Positions 52,397 to 60,795 of a stretch of 64,000 bases of DNA are shown in pieces. Where the stretch lies: contig NZ_PNDS01000001.1 of NCBI RefSeq assembly GCF_005886535.1, forward strand, positions 1 through 64,000. The letters are read 5' to 3'. Both the position numbers and the translations under genes were made by a program. Every line of letters begins with the position of its first letter. The first letter of the stretch is position 1. The notes below the pieces were generated by a model that was not told the origin of the DNA, did not search any database, and worked only from the letters and a program-made list of their open reading frames with translations. The stretch comes from Pseudoalteromonas sp. S2755. GTDB taxonomy: Bacteria; Pseudomonadota; Gammaproteobacteria; Enterobacterales; Alteromonadaceae.

Positions 52397-54460
52397 ATGC
52401 GCCACGCCCCACACTTTACGCTCAGTAAAATTTCACTCCTCGTGCTTTGCACTACCCTTGCCAATAACGCATTAGCCGATGAGGAGAAAATTGAACACAT
52501 CGAAGTTATTTACAAACGCAGCTCAGTTATTTCAGAAATTACCGAAGATGCACAAAAACTTGTAGACATGCCAGGAGCTATGGGCGACCCACTCAGGGCT
52601 GCTTTTGCTCTGCCTGGTGTTGTTGCCGCGGGTGGTTCAATGGGCGCACCTGCCGTGCGAGGCTCCTCTCCTGACGACAATATCTTTGAAGTGGACTTTA
52701 TGCCCGCAGGATATATCTTTCACGATTTCGGCAGCTCTATTTTCAACCGCAATACAATTCAAGATTTTCAGCTGAATTCAGCTGGATTTGGTACCAGTTA
52801 CAGCAATGCCACTGGTGCCGTGTTTGACGTCACGCTACGTAATCCAAAATACCAAGATATTGCCACCACGCTAGATTTAACCATGTTTAACGCAGGTATT
52901 TTTGTTGAAGGTAAAGCAACTGAAAATTCCGCATTCTATGTGTCAGCAAGAAAAAGTACCCTACCGCTGTTTTTCAGTGATGGCGAGGAGCTTGAGGACG
53001 ATGATGGCAAGCCAACAGGGATCACCATTAACGATCCACCGGATGATCACGACTATCAAGCCAAGTGGCTGTGGGATATCAATGCAAATAATACCTTAAC
53101 GGTAAATATCAATGGCGCGGAGGATTCGGTTGCGGCTGGGTTTTCAGGCGCGTCAGATCTTGCCCTTAAAACCCCAGAATATCAGGGCGATGCTCGCTAT
53201 ATTCGTAAATTCAATAGTCAGAACATATTGTGGGATCACTACGCCAAAGACTTACATATTCGCGCTGGCGTCGGTTATCTCAATCACCAAGCCACTATGC
53301 GATATGGTCAACGCGCGACTTTATCTGATGGCTACTTTGAAAATTTTGAAGAAGAACAACTCAGTTATAAAATACGAGCCAGTTATAAGCTAAACAAAGA
53401 CCAACGTGTCATTGCAGATGCCGGCTACTACGACAAAAAATCCACCTACCGCTACGACGCTTTTAATTACGTTTGCACCGAGTTTGACCCCGACTGTGAT
53501 CTAAATAAAGGTGAAAGGATTAAGGGCACATCGAGTGCTGGAACAGATTCTGCCTTTATTGGGGTTAATCACGTTTGGCAATTTTCACCAAACTGGCAAA
53601 GTGAACTAGGAATAGTGGGTGAATATTATGACTACAGTGACGAGACCATTGTCCATCCACGCCTTGCGCTCAATTACTTCTATAACGATGACACAGTGAT
53701 CTCAGCCAAGGCTGGCACTTACAGCCGCATTCAAGACCTTGAATACATTTTACCTGTTGTTGGTAACCCAGAACTTGAAGCTCAGCGTTCAACTCACTAT
53801 ACCTTAGGTTTTAAACAGGAGTTGGAAAATGAGTGGTCATATTCCGTCGAGACCTATTATAAAACCATGGATGACCTGCCAAAAAGCGCCCCCTTATCTG
53901 AGGTAAACTACATCAATGGGACTTCCGGTACAGCCTACGGTGTTGATTTTATTGTTAACAAAAACAAAACCGATGATTGGTATGGTTGGGTTGCTGTAAG
54001 CCTTGCAAAAAGTGAGCGTGAGGATGAGCTAACCGGCGTTAAGCGTGACTATTATGCCGATACCCCTTTTATTCTTAATGCCGTATTTCACTATGACTTT
54101 GGTGAAAAGTGGTCTGGAGGCTTTAACTTTACCGCTCGCAGCGGTCAAGCCTATACCCCAATTGTGGGTGTAAAAGAGAATCCTGAATTTGCGGACCGCT
54201 ACTTACCTGTGTACGGCGACCCATTCTCAGAGCGTTTTGACACTTATCATCGCCTAGATATTCGTTTTGAACGCAAGACAGAGTTATTTGGCCTCGATGG
54301 CAAGCTAATCTTGGAGCTAATGAATGCATATGGCCAAGACAATACAGCCTATGTTGACCTTGACTACGATAGAGTCAAATCAATCAATGATTTATATATA
54401 GAAGAGGAAAGCGATGACTTTGAAATGCGTCCTTCTATTGGTTTCAGTGTAACATTTTAA
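52397..54460 (+). CDS. TonB-dependent outer-membrane receptor
   Basis: A 687-residue receptor. Signal peptide about residues 1-28 (ending NNALA); plug domain with DPLRAAFALPGVVAAGGSMG and AVRGSSPDDNIFEVDFMPAG; 22-strand barrel ending in IGFSVTF, with a C-terminal aromatic. I chose the ATG at 52397, with AGGAAG upstream, instead of 52379. The N-terminus has an EHIEVIYKRSS segment rather than a classical TonB box. The ligand is not known; there is no transporter or Fur box nearby. Confidence 0.88.
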   Translation: MRHAPHFTLSKISLLVLCTTLANNALADEEKIEHIEVIYKRSSVISEITEDAQKLVDMPGAMGDPLRAAFALPGVVAAGGSMGAPAVRGSSPDDNIFEVDFMPAGYIFHDFGSSIFNRNTIQDFQLNSAGFGTSYSNATGAVFDVTLRNPKYQDIATTLDLTMFNAGIFVEGKATENSAFYVSARKSTLPLFFSDGEELEDDDGKPTGITINDPPDDHDYQAKWLWDINANNTLTVNINGAEDSVAAGFSGASDLALKTPEYQGDARYIRKFNSQNILWDHYAKDLHIRAGVGYLNHQATMRYGQRATLSDGYFENFEEEQLSYKIRASYKLNKDQRVIADAGYYDKKSTYRYDAFNYVCTEFDPDCDLNKGERIKGTSSAGTDSAFIGVNHVWQFSPNWQSELGIVGEYYDYSDETIVHPRLALNYFYNDDTVISAKAGTYSRIQDLEYILPVVGNPELEAQRSTHYTLGFKQELENEWSYSVETYYKTMDDLPKSAPLSEVNYINGTSGTAYGVDFIVNKNKTDDWYGWVAVSLAKSEREDELTGVKRDYYADTPFILNAVFHYDFGEKWSGGFNFTARSGQAYTPIVGVKENPEFADRYLPVYGDPFSERFDTYHRLDIRFERKTELFGLDGKLILELMNAYGQDNTAYVDLDYDRVKSINDLYIEEESDDFEMRPSIGFSVTF

Positions 54461-54520
54461 CTTGCCATAGGCGCGCAAGCTCTGCATGATCGCATTTATT
54501 TTTATAATGAGAGTCCCTTC

Positions 54521-54799
54521 ATGCCTAAAGCGTGCGCCTATCATATTTTAGTAAAAACCGAAAAAGAGTGTTTAGACATCAAAGCCAAACTAGCCAAAGG
54601 TGCTGACTTTGGCAAATTGGCTAAACAACATTCCCTTTGTCCTTCAAAAAAGCGCGGTGGCGACCTTGGTGAGTTCAATAAAGGGGATATGGTGAAGGCC
54701 TTTGACGATGTGGTATTCAAAAAGCCGTTATTTGAAGTGCACGGTCCTGTGAAAACCAAGTTCGGCTTTCACTTGATCAAAACCGTCTATCGGAGTTAA
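54521..54799 (+). CDS. ppiC: PpiC-type peptidyl-prolyl isomerase (parvulin)
   Basis: A 92-residue cytoplasmic parvulin: [58 protein letters not shown] and [15 protein letters not shown] contain the conserved histidines, the PSK and the GFHLI motifs. Length matches E. coli PpiC (93). Confidence 0.95.
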   Translation: MPKACAYHILVKTEKECLDIKAKLAKGADFGKLAKQHSLCPSKKRGGDLGEFNKGDMVKAFDDVVFKKPLFEVHGPVKTKFGFHLIKTVYRS

Positions 54800-54891
54800 T
54801 CGCTTTTTTGGATTAATCTCATCATTTTAATTCAATTTACCTTCATGATTAATCCTCTATACTGAAGCTAATCATTTAGAGGAGAAAGAAT

Positions 54892-55155
54892 ATGTTTACT
54901 GTTATTTTTGGTCGTGAAGGTTGCCCGTTTTGTGTTCGTGCAAAAGAAGTGGCTGAGCGTTTAACGCAAGAGCGCGATGACTTCAATTTTCGCTATGTTG
55001 ACATTATCAAGGAAGGCGTAAGCAAAGCCGATCTTGAAAAGTCAGCGGGTAAACCTTGCCCTACCGTACCACAGATTTTTATCGACCAAGATCACATTGG
55101 TGGCTTTACTGAATTTGAGGCCTATGCAAAAGCAAATTTAGGCCTTTACCAGTAA
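54892..55155 (+). CDS. grxA: Glutaredoxin 1
   Basis: An 87-residue glutathione-dependent oxidoreductase that donates electrons to ribonucleotide reductase and other targets. The active site is GCPFCVRAKE; the glutathione-binding strand is TVPQIFIDQDHIGGFTEF. E. coli GrxA has 85 residues. The SD AGAGGAGA precedes the ATG. Confidence 0.95.
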   Translation: MFTVIFGREGCPFCVRAKEVAERLTQERDDFNFRYVDIIKEGVSKADLEKSAGKPCPTVPQIFIDQDHIGGFTEFEAYAKANLGLYQ

Positions 55156-55249
55156 ATTAGCAAAATCACATAGATTAAATTTTAACCAATATCAGGCACA
55201 TATAAAATAGTGTGATTTTATGCAAGCTTTTATTTTATCTTTCCTGTAC

Positions 55250-55283
55250 AATGCGCGCCTCTTTAAAATAGTTGAGGCGCATT
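55250..55283 (+). promoter_or_regulatory. 5' leader hairpin that includes the deaD ribosome binding site
   Basis: AATGCGCGCCTC (55250-55261) pairs with GAGGCGCATT (55274-55283) with a two-base bulge around a 12-base loop. GAGG at 55274-55277 is the only Shine-Dalgarno candidate before the ATG at 55285, and it is inside the stem. TACAAT (55247-55252) could be the -10 element, in which case only part of the stem is transcribed. The structure could therefore block translation until melted. Confidence 0.6.
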
Positions 55284-55284
55284 A

Positions 55285-57099
55285 ATGTCAGAACCAGTTA
55301 CGTTTGAATCTTTAGACCTTTCTCCTGCAATCTTAAAAGCAGTCGAAGAGCTGGGATATAAAACACCTTCTGAGATCCAAGCTCAATGTATACCGTTATT
55401 GCTAGAAAGAAAAGACGTACTGGGACTAGCGCAGACGGGTACAGGTAAAACGGCAGCATTTGCACTGCCATTGTTAAACCAAGTAGACGCATCCGTTAAA
55501 CAACCGCAAATTCTTGTGCTTACGCCAACGCGTGAGCTAGCTATTCAAGTTGCTGAAGCATTTCAGCAATATGCTAAATATACTAAAGGCGTTGAAGTAC
55601 TAGCGCTTTACGGTGGTCAAAGCTACGGCATTCAGCTAAGTGCTCTACGCCGTGGTGCCCAAATTATTGTGGCAACACCAGGTCGTTTGATTGATCACAT
55701 CAACCGCAAGACGATTGACCTTTCTGGTCTAAACGCACTTGTACTTGATGAAGCAGATGAAATGCTACGCATGGGCTTTATCGATGATGTTGAAAGCATC
55801 ATGGAGAAAACACCGGAAGAGAAGCAAACTTGTTTGTTCTCTGCGACTATGCCAAAGCAGATCCAATCAATCTGTAATAAATATTTAGATAACGCTGAAC
55901 AAGTTAAGATCACTCCGCGTAACTCTACAGTATCTACGATCGAGCAAGTTTACTGGCGTGCAACTGCACACAAAAACAAAGCTATCGTACGTTTCTTAGA
56001 AGCGGAAGATTACGACGGTGCTATCGTGTTCGTACGTACACGTAATGACACTGTTCAGCTTGCAGAGCTACTAGAACGTGAAGGCTTCTCAGCTGCACCG
56101 CTCAACGGCGACATGAACCAACAGGCGCGTGAGCGCACAGTAGACCGTCTTAAGAACGGCTTGCTAGATATCGTTATCGCAACCGACGTTGCAGCACGTG
56201 GTCTTGACGTAGAACGTCTAAGTCTTGTTGTTAACTACGATATCCCACAAGACTGTGAAGCTTATGTTCACCGTATCGGTCGTACCGGCCGTGCTGGTCG
56301 TCAAGGTAAAGCAATCTTGTTCGTTAAGAACAACGAGCGTTATTTACTTAAGAACATCATGCGCCATACGCGCTCTGATATTGCACAGATTGAATTACCA
56401 AGTGCGAAAGTCGTTGAAGAAAAGCGTATTGGTGCATTAGAGACTAAGATCTCTACAGCGCTTGAGCACAAAGACATTGAGTTCTTCTCAAAAGTCGCAT
56501 CAGGCCTTGCACAAAAGCTAGAACTGAGCCAAGAAGACTTAGCAGCAGCGCTATTGTGTCTTGCACAGCAGCAAACGCCGCTGAAAGTTGAAGATATTCA
56601 AATTCAACAGCGTGAGCGTAGAGAACGTGACGACCGTCGTGGCGAGCGTCGCGACAGAGATGGTAGCCGTGGTGAACGTGGTGAACGCAAATCTCGTAGC
56701 CGTGACCGTGCATCAGGTCCAATGGATACTTACCGTATCGAAGTAGGTCGTGATCATGGTGTTCAGGTTAAGAACATCGTTGGTGCTATCGCAAACGAAG
56801 CAGATATCTCAAGCAAATTCATCGGTGAGATCCGTCTGTTCAATGAACACAGCACGGTTCAATTGCCGCAAAATATGCCAAGTGATGTACTTAGCCACTT
56901 CAAGAGCGTCCACATCTGTCAACGCCCTATGAACATGACTAAGAGCACTCACCCTGCTGACCAAGGTCAGGGTAGAGGTGAAGAGCAAAGAGACCGTAAG
57001 CGTAGCTTTAAAGACCCACGTAGTGGCGGTGGTGATAAGCGCCGTCCTGAAGGTCAAAGAAGAGAAAAGCGCGAAAGAAAAGAAATTAGCTTTTCTTAA
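55285..57099 (+). CDS. deaD: Cold-shock DEAD-box RNA helicase DeaD (CsdA)
   Basis: A 604-residue ATP-dependent RNA helicase that unwinds RNA in ribosome assembly and mRNA decay at low temperature. Motifs: LAQTGTGKTAAFALP (I), VLDEADEML (II), FSATMPKQI (III), ARGLDVERL (V) and HRIGRTGRAG (VI). The C-terminus has an arginine/aspartate-rich stretch, a DbpA-like RNA-binding domain (YRIEVGRDHGVQVKNIVGAI) and a basic tail. E. coli DeaD has 629 residues. A hairpin covers its ribosome binding site. The codon use is biased to GT-rich, highly expressed codons. Confidence 0.96.
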   Translation: MSEPVTFESLDLSPAILKAVEELGYKTPSEIQAQCIPLLLERKDVLGLAQTGTGKTAAFALPLLNQVDASVKQPQILVLTPTRELAIQVAEAFQQYAKYTKGVEVLALYGGQSYGIQLSALRRGAQIIVATPGRLIDHINRKTIDLSGLNALVLDEADEMLRMGFIDDVESIMEKTPEEKQTCLFSATMPKQIQSICNKYLDNAEQVKITPRNSTVSTIEQVYWRATAHKNKAIVRFLEAEDYDGAIVFVRTRNDTVQLAELLEREGFSAAPLNGDMNQQARERTVDRLKNGLLDIVIATDVAARGLDVERLSLVVNYDIPQDCEAYVHRIGRTGRAGRQGKAILFVKNNERYLLKNIMRHTRSDIAQIELPSAKVVEEKRIGALETKISTALEHKDIEFFSKVASGLAQKLELSQEDLAAALLCLAQQQTPLKVEDIQIQQRERRERDDRRGERRDRDGSRGERGERKSRSRDRASGPMDTYRIEVGRDHGVQVKNIVGAIANEADISSKFIGEIRLFNEHSTVQLPQNMPSDVLSHFKSVHICQRPMNMTKSTHPADQGQGRGEEQRDRKRSFKDPRSGGGDKRRPEGQRREKRERKEISFS

Positions 57100-57113
57100 T
57101 CGACGCTCTTAAG

Positions 57114-57142
57114 AAAAAACCGCTCAACTGAGCGGTTTTTTT
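57114..57142. terminator. Bidirectional terminator between deaD and mtfA
   Basis: AAAAAACCGCTCA (57114-57126) pairs with TGAGCGGTTTTTT (57129-57141). T-tracts flank both sides, between convergent genes. Confidence 0.9.
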
Positions 57143-57153
57143 ATTTATATGCT

Positions 57154-57984
57154 TTAATGTCGTTGCCAATCTCTCGGCTCAAACTGATAGTAGTCTTTTA
57201 ACAAATTATATAGCTCTGGGTTTTCCTGTTTTAGTTCATGGGGCTTTTCAATAAATGTCTCTGTTACCACGGCAAAAAACTCCGCTTCGTTTGTTGCGCC
57301 GTATGAATGAATAGCATGGGGCATATTGTAAGACAGCTGCATTTTTAAGTGCTGGTAAGCCTTTGATAGCACCCTCCCCCAGTCTTGGTAACTCATTCCT
57401 ACAGGTAACGCAGGCGTTCCATTCGTCGCACCAGTTTGTTGGTCAAGTTGATGGGCAAACTCATGAAACACCAAGTTGTGGCCATCCTCAGGCAATCGAT
57501 TTCCCTCAAGTACATCGTGCCAACTCAGCACTAAAGTACCTCCAGGCCAAGACTCACCTTGACGAACTGTTTGGTGAAAACTAACCAAACCTGCACCATC
57601 TCTAGAGGTTTGTGGCGCGTAATAGCTACTGGGATAGAGTAATATTTCTTTGACGTTGGGATATAACGGCCAAGCTTGCTTAAGAACCAGTAAACAGGCA
57701 TCTGCGGCAATAATTAGGGTCATAGGTCGTGATACCGTTAACCCATCTCTACCCAACACCCGTTTCTCGCCAAGAAACCAGACAATATGTTTTTCCAGCT
57801 GTGCGCGGTCAGCATCTGTCATCTTACGATAGATAGGCATGTATTTTAGCAATACTTGCTTATCTGAGGCGCTCAGCGTTTGATCTTGGTATTTCCTTTG
57901 CCACTGCAGTCTTTGAATTTTTTCCCAGTTCCAATACAGAGAAACAAATAGAACAAGGCCGGTAATAAGCACTATTTCTATCAT
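57154..57984 (-). CDS. mtfA: MtfA-type zinc peptidase (M90 family)
   Basis: A 276-residue protein with an N-terminal membrane segment (IVLITGLVLFVSLYWN) and the zinc motif VFHEFAHQLDQ (HExxH). A second ligand region is EFFAVVTETFIEKP. E. coli MtfA (265 residues) binds the repressor Mlc and so derepresses ptsG, and has aminopeptidase activity. Here an N-terminal anchor precedes it; whether a Mlc partner exists is not known. Confidence 0.9.
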   Translation of the reverse strand: MIEIVLITGLVLFVSLYWNWEKIQRLQWQRKYQDQTLSASDKQVLLKYMPIYRKMTDADRAQLEKHIVWFLGEKRVLGRDGLTVSRPMTLIIAADACLLVLKQAWPLYPNVKEILLYPSSYYAPQTSRDGAGLVSFHQTVRQGESWPGGTLVLSWHDVLEGNRLPEDGHNLVFHEFAHQLDQQTGATNGTPALPVGMSYQDWGRVLSKAYQHLKMQLSYNMPHAIHSYGATNEAEFFAVVTETFIEKPHELKQENPELYNLLKDYYQFEPRDWQRH

Positions 57985-58286
57985 GGCTTTTGGCCTTTAT
58001 AAAATAACCTGAACTAGGAATAATAACTTGTTCTCTAGCAGTTGTTATCCCTTACTACTGCATTAAATTTGTTTGCAATAGGCTAGTATTGACGCACAAA
58101 TTTGCCTTGTATTAAGAAAGAACATCTGGCTAGAGTTGAATAATGTTAGAAGGCGTATTTTATATCAGTTCCCTAACTTCTCATTCCGAGTTCAGGTTGA
58201 ATAATCCGTCAAATATTAATTGGTACTGACTCCGACTTTTTCAAGCAAACTTTGTTACTATGGCGAAAAAATGCAAATGAACTGCT

Positions 58287-60623
58287 ATGTCTTTACCCAT
58301 TGAATCTTTACAGCCTCAGTTTACGCAAACACTAAGCGAACAAAATGCGATTGTTGTATGTGCCACAACAGGTTCTGGCAAATCAACCCAACTTCCGCTC
58401 TGGGCCTCACAACATGGCAGAGTATTAGTCATTGAGCCTCGGCGTATTGCTTGTACCTCTTTAGCTGAATATGTCGCGGCTCAAAGTGGCTCACCGCTTG
58501 GCGAAAAAGTGGGCTTTGCTGTTCGGTTTGAAGGGAGGTTTTCACCAGACACTCAGGTAGTTTATGCAACGCCTGGTGTGGCATTAAGGTGGTTTTTTGA
58601 GAGCAAACTTGCAGAATTCAGCGTCGTTATGTTGGATGAGTTTCATGAAAGACGCTGGGACATGGACTTATTATTAGCGCTCTTAAAGCAGGCTCAATCA
58701 CACAAACTAATTGTTACCTCGGCGACGTTAAACAGCCAAAAATTAGCCTCTTATTTAGACGCCCCTATCTTCGAGTCAGAAGGATTCATTTACCCCGTTG
58801 AAGAGTGTTTTCACGCGCCCGATCCAAGAACTATGCCCCAAAAAGAGCAACTCGATACTCGAGTTTTTGCAGCTTGCCAATACGCATTGGAACATTGCCA
58901 GGGCGATATTTTGGTCTTTTTACCTGGCAAGGCCGAGATCCAAGCAAGCTTAGCTAAAGTAAAAGCGCTGCCAGCGACTATCGTTGGTTTATATAGTGGC
59001 TGCAGCCCAGAAGCTCAGCGCATTGCATTAACCGCACAAAGTACACGTCGAATTATTCTCGCAACCAATGTTGCCGAGACCTCGCTCACTATTCCCAATG
59101 TCACTTGCGTGATTGACTCAGGGCTTGAGCGTCGTACTCATTTGCGCCTTGGAAAAACCGTATTAGGCTTAGATGCGATTGCAAGAGATTCGGCAAAGCA
59201 ACGTCTAGGACGCGCAGGACGCACGCAACCGGGACTATGTATCCGGTTATATGGCCAATACGCGCCATTGATAGACAGCACCCCGCCTGAGATCCAAAGA
59301 GAATCATTGGCAGAGCTTGTACTTGCGGCGGGCTGCGCAACGACAGGCGTCTCGTCTATTGGTTTTATCGACCCACTTCCTGAAAGCTCACTAAATAGAG
59401 CTAAACAACAGCTAATTACATTAGAAGCCATTGATGAACAAAATATAGCAACTCCGCTTGGCAAGCTGCTGTACCCGCTGCCCGTCGATTTTGAGTTTGG
59501 TTACGTGATCCATAAATTGGCTTCAAACACGCTACGCCAAGCGGCTATTGACCTTATTTCGCTACTGTCTGTACCCGCCCGAGTCTACCAACTACCTACT
59601 GATGTAGAGCGCTTAACAAGATTAAATAGTCGATTTACTCGAGGCTCAGATATAGAAATCGCTATCGCGGTGGTGAGAGGACAAACTGAAGAATTAATTG
59701 ATATTACGTCTGAGGCGCTCACAGAAGCACAGCAATTTAGCGCGCAATTGCGTGAAGCATTCGCATTACCGCCTTTGGATAAGGCAGCCAGTTTTGACCA
59801 TGACAAACTCGTCATTGAGTTAGCTAAGCTAATGCCACATTGGGTTTATATCAATAAGCAAAACCGTCGTAATGGCTTTAACAATGGCCTAGCTGAAGTC
59901 ATGCCTTCAAACCATACTCGCGTATCGGAACAGGCAGAAGCATTACTGGTATTAGATACTTTTTCACTCGCAGGTAAAGGTACTAAGCAAGCTAAGACGC
60001 TCGCGATGTGTAATGCGGTACTAACGAAAAAGCAATTACTTGAAATGGGCCTCGGCAACCAAACATTGCGCTCTGCCCATATTGATAATGATGAGCTTTG
60101 GGGTGAGTTTATTACACATTACAGTGACGAGGTTTTAGGCCAACAGACTAAGCGTCTTAACAACCCCAAGGATGTTGTTTATGCCTTAGTATTACTTATT
60201 CAAAATAATACGCTATTTTCAGGTTTGGCCAAGCAAATAGAAGCCAGTATTGAGCAAACAGCATTGTTCTACCAATTTCATGGACGCGATGAATTTGTAC
60301 CCACACTCAACTCCTTTTTAAGTGAAAAACTCACAGCACTTGGCATTGAAAGCTATGGCGATATAGAATTAATCAACGAACAAGACTTGTTATTCAATGA
60401 AGTTGAAGCGTGGGAATTAGCACCATTTGTTGAAAAGTTTCCGCTAACATGGTCAATTCCGGAGCTGACAATGGCAGTAAGTTATAATTTTAAAGGAAAA
60501 AGAATCGAGCTTACTCACATCAGCGGTACAAGGAAAGATGCACCAAAGAGGTGGGAGCTACCAGCTTGGAGTGGCTTCAAAATACGCTATCGTAAAGCTA
60601 GTAAAGTGGTCGATGTAAGTTAG
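58287..60623 (+). CDS. hrpB: ATP-dependent helicase HrpB
   Basis: A 778-residue DEAH-box helicase. Motif I is CATTGSGKSTQLPL, II is VMLDEFHERRWD, III is TSATLNS, V is ATNVAETSLTI and VI is QRLGRAGRTQPG. The C-terminal HrpB domain contains PVDFEFGYVIHKLAS and a WELPAWSGFKIRYRK tail. E. coli HrpB has 809 residues and its function is unclear. No SD is visible before the ATG, which has AT-rich leader sequence. Confidence 0.94.
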   Translation: MSLPIESLQPQFTQTLSEQNAIVVCATTGSGKSTQLPLWASQHGRVLVIEPRRIACTSLAEYVAAQSGSPLGEKVGFAVRFEGRFSPDTQVVYATPGVALRWFFESKLAEFSVVMLDEFHERRWDMDLLLALLKQAQSHKLIVTSATLNSQKLASYLDAPIFESEGFIYPVEECFHAPDPRTMPQKEQLDTRVFAACQYALEHCQGDILVFLPGKAEIQASLAKVKALPATIVGLYSGCSPEAQRIALTAQSTRRIILATNVAETSLTIPNVTCVIDSGLERRTHLRLGKTVLGLDAIARDSAKQRLGRAGRTQPGLCIRLYGQYAPLIDSTPPEIQRESLAELVLAAGCATTGVSSIGFIDPLPESSLNRAKQQLITLEAIDEQNIATPLGKLLYPLPVDFEFGYVIHKLASNTLRQAAIDLISLLSVPARVYQLPTDVERLTRLNSRFTRGSDIEIAIAVVRGQTEELIDITSEALTEAQQFSAQLREAFALPPLDKAASFDHDKLVIELAKLMPHWVYINKQNRRNGFNNGLAEVMPSNHTRVSEQAEALLVLDTFSLAGKGTKQAKTLAMCNAVLTKKQLLEMGLGNQTLRSAHIDNDELWGEFITHYSDEVLGQQTKRLNNPKDVVYALVLLIQNNTLFSGLAKQIEASIEQTALFYQFHGRDEFVPTLNSFLSEKLTALGIESYGDIELINEQDLLFNEVEAWELAPFVEKFPLTWSIPELTMAVSYNFKGKRIELTHISGTRKDAPKRWELPAWSGFKIRYRKASKVVDVS

Positions 60624-60753
60624 CATACATGACTTTTGAATAACTTAGATAGCTAAGCACCGCTAGGCCCTTATAGTGCCATAAACACTAGCGCATTAAA
60701 CCAACTCAATTAATTAAGCCATCTATTTTTTAGGCAAGAAAATTTTCAGAAAC

Positions 60754-60783
60754 AAAAAAAGCCGCTCAATGAGCGGCTTTTTA
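60754..60783. terminator. Bidirectional terminator after hrpB and the TonB receptor
   Basis: AAAAAGCCGCTC (60756-60767) pairs with GAGCGGCTTTTT (60771-60782), between convergent genes. Confidence 0.9.
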
Positions 60784-60795
60784 TTACTATAAAAA

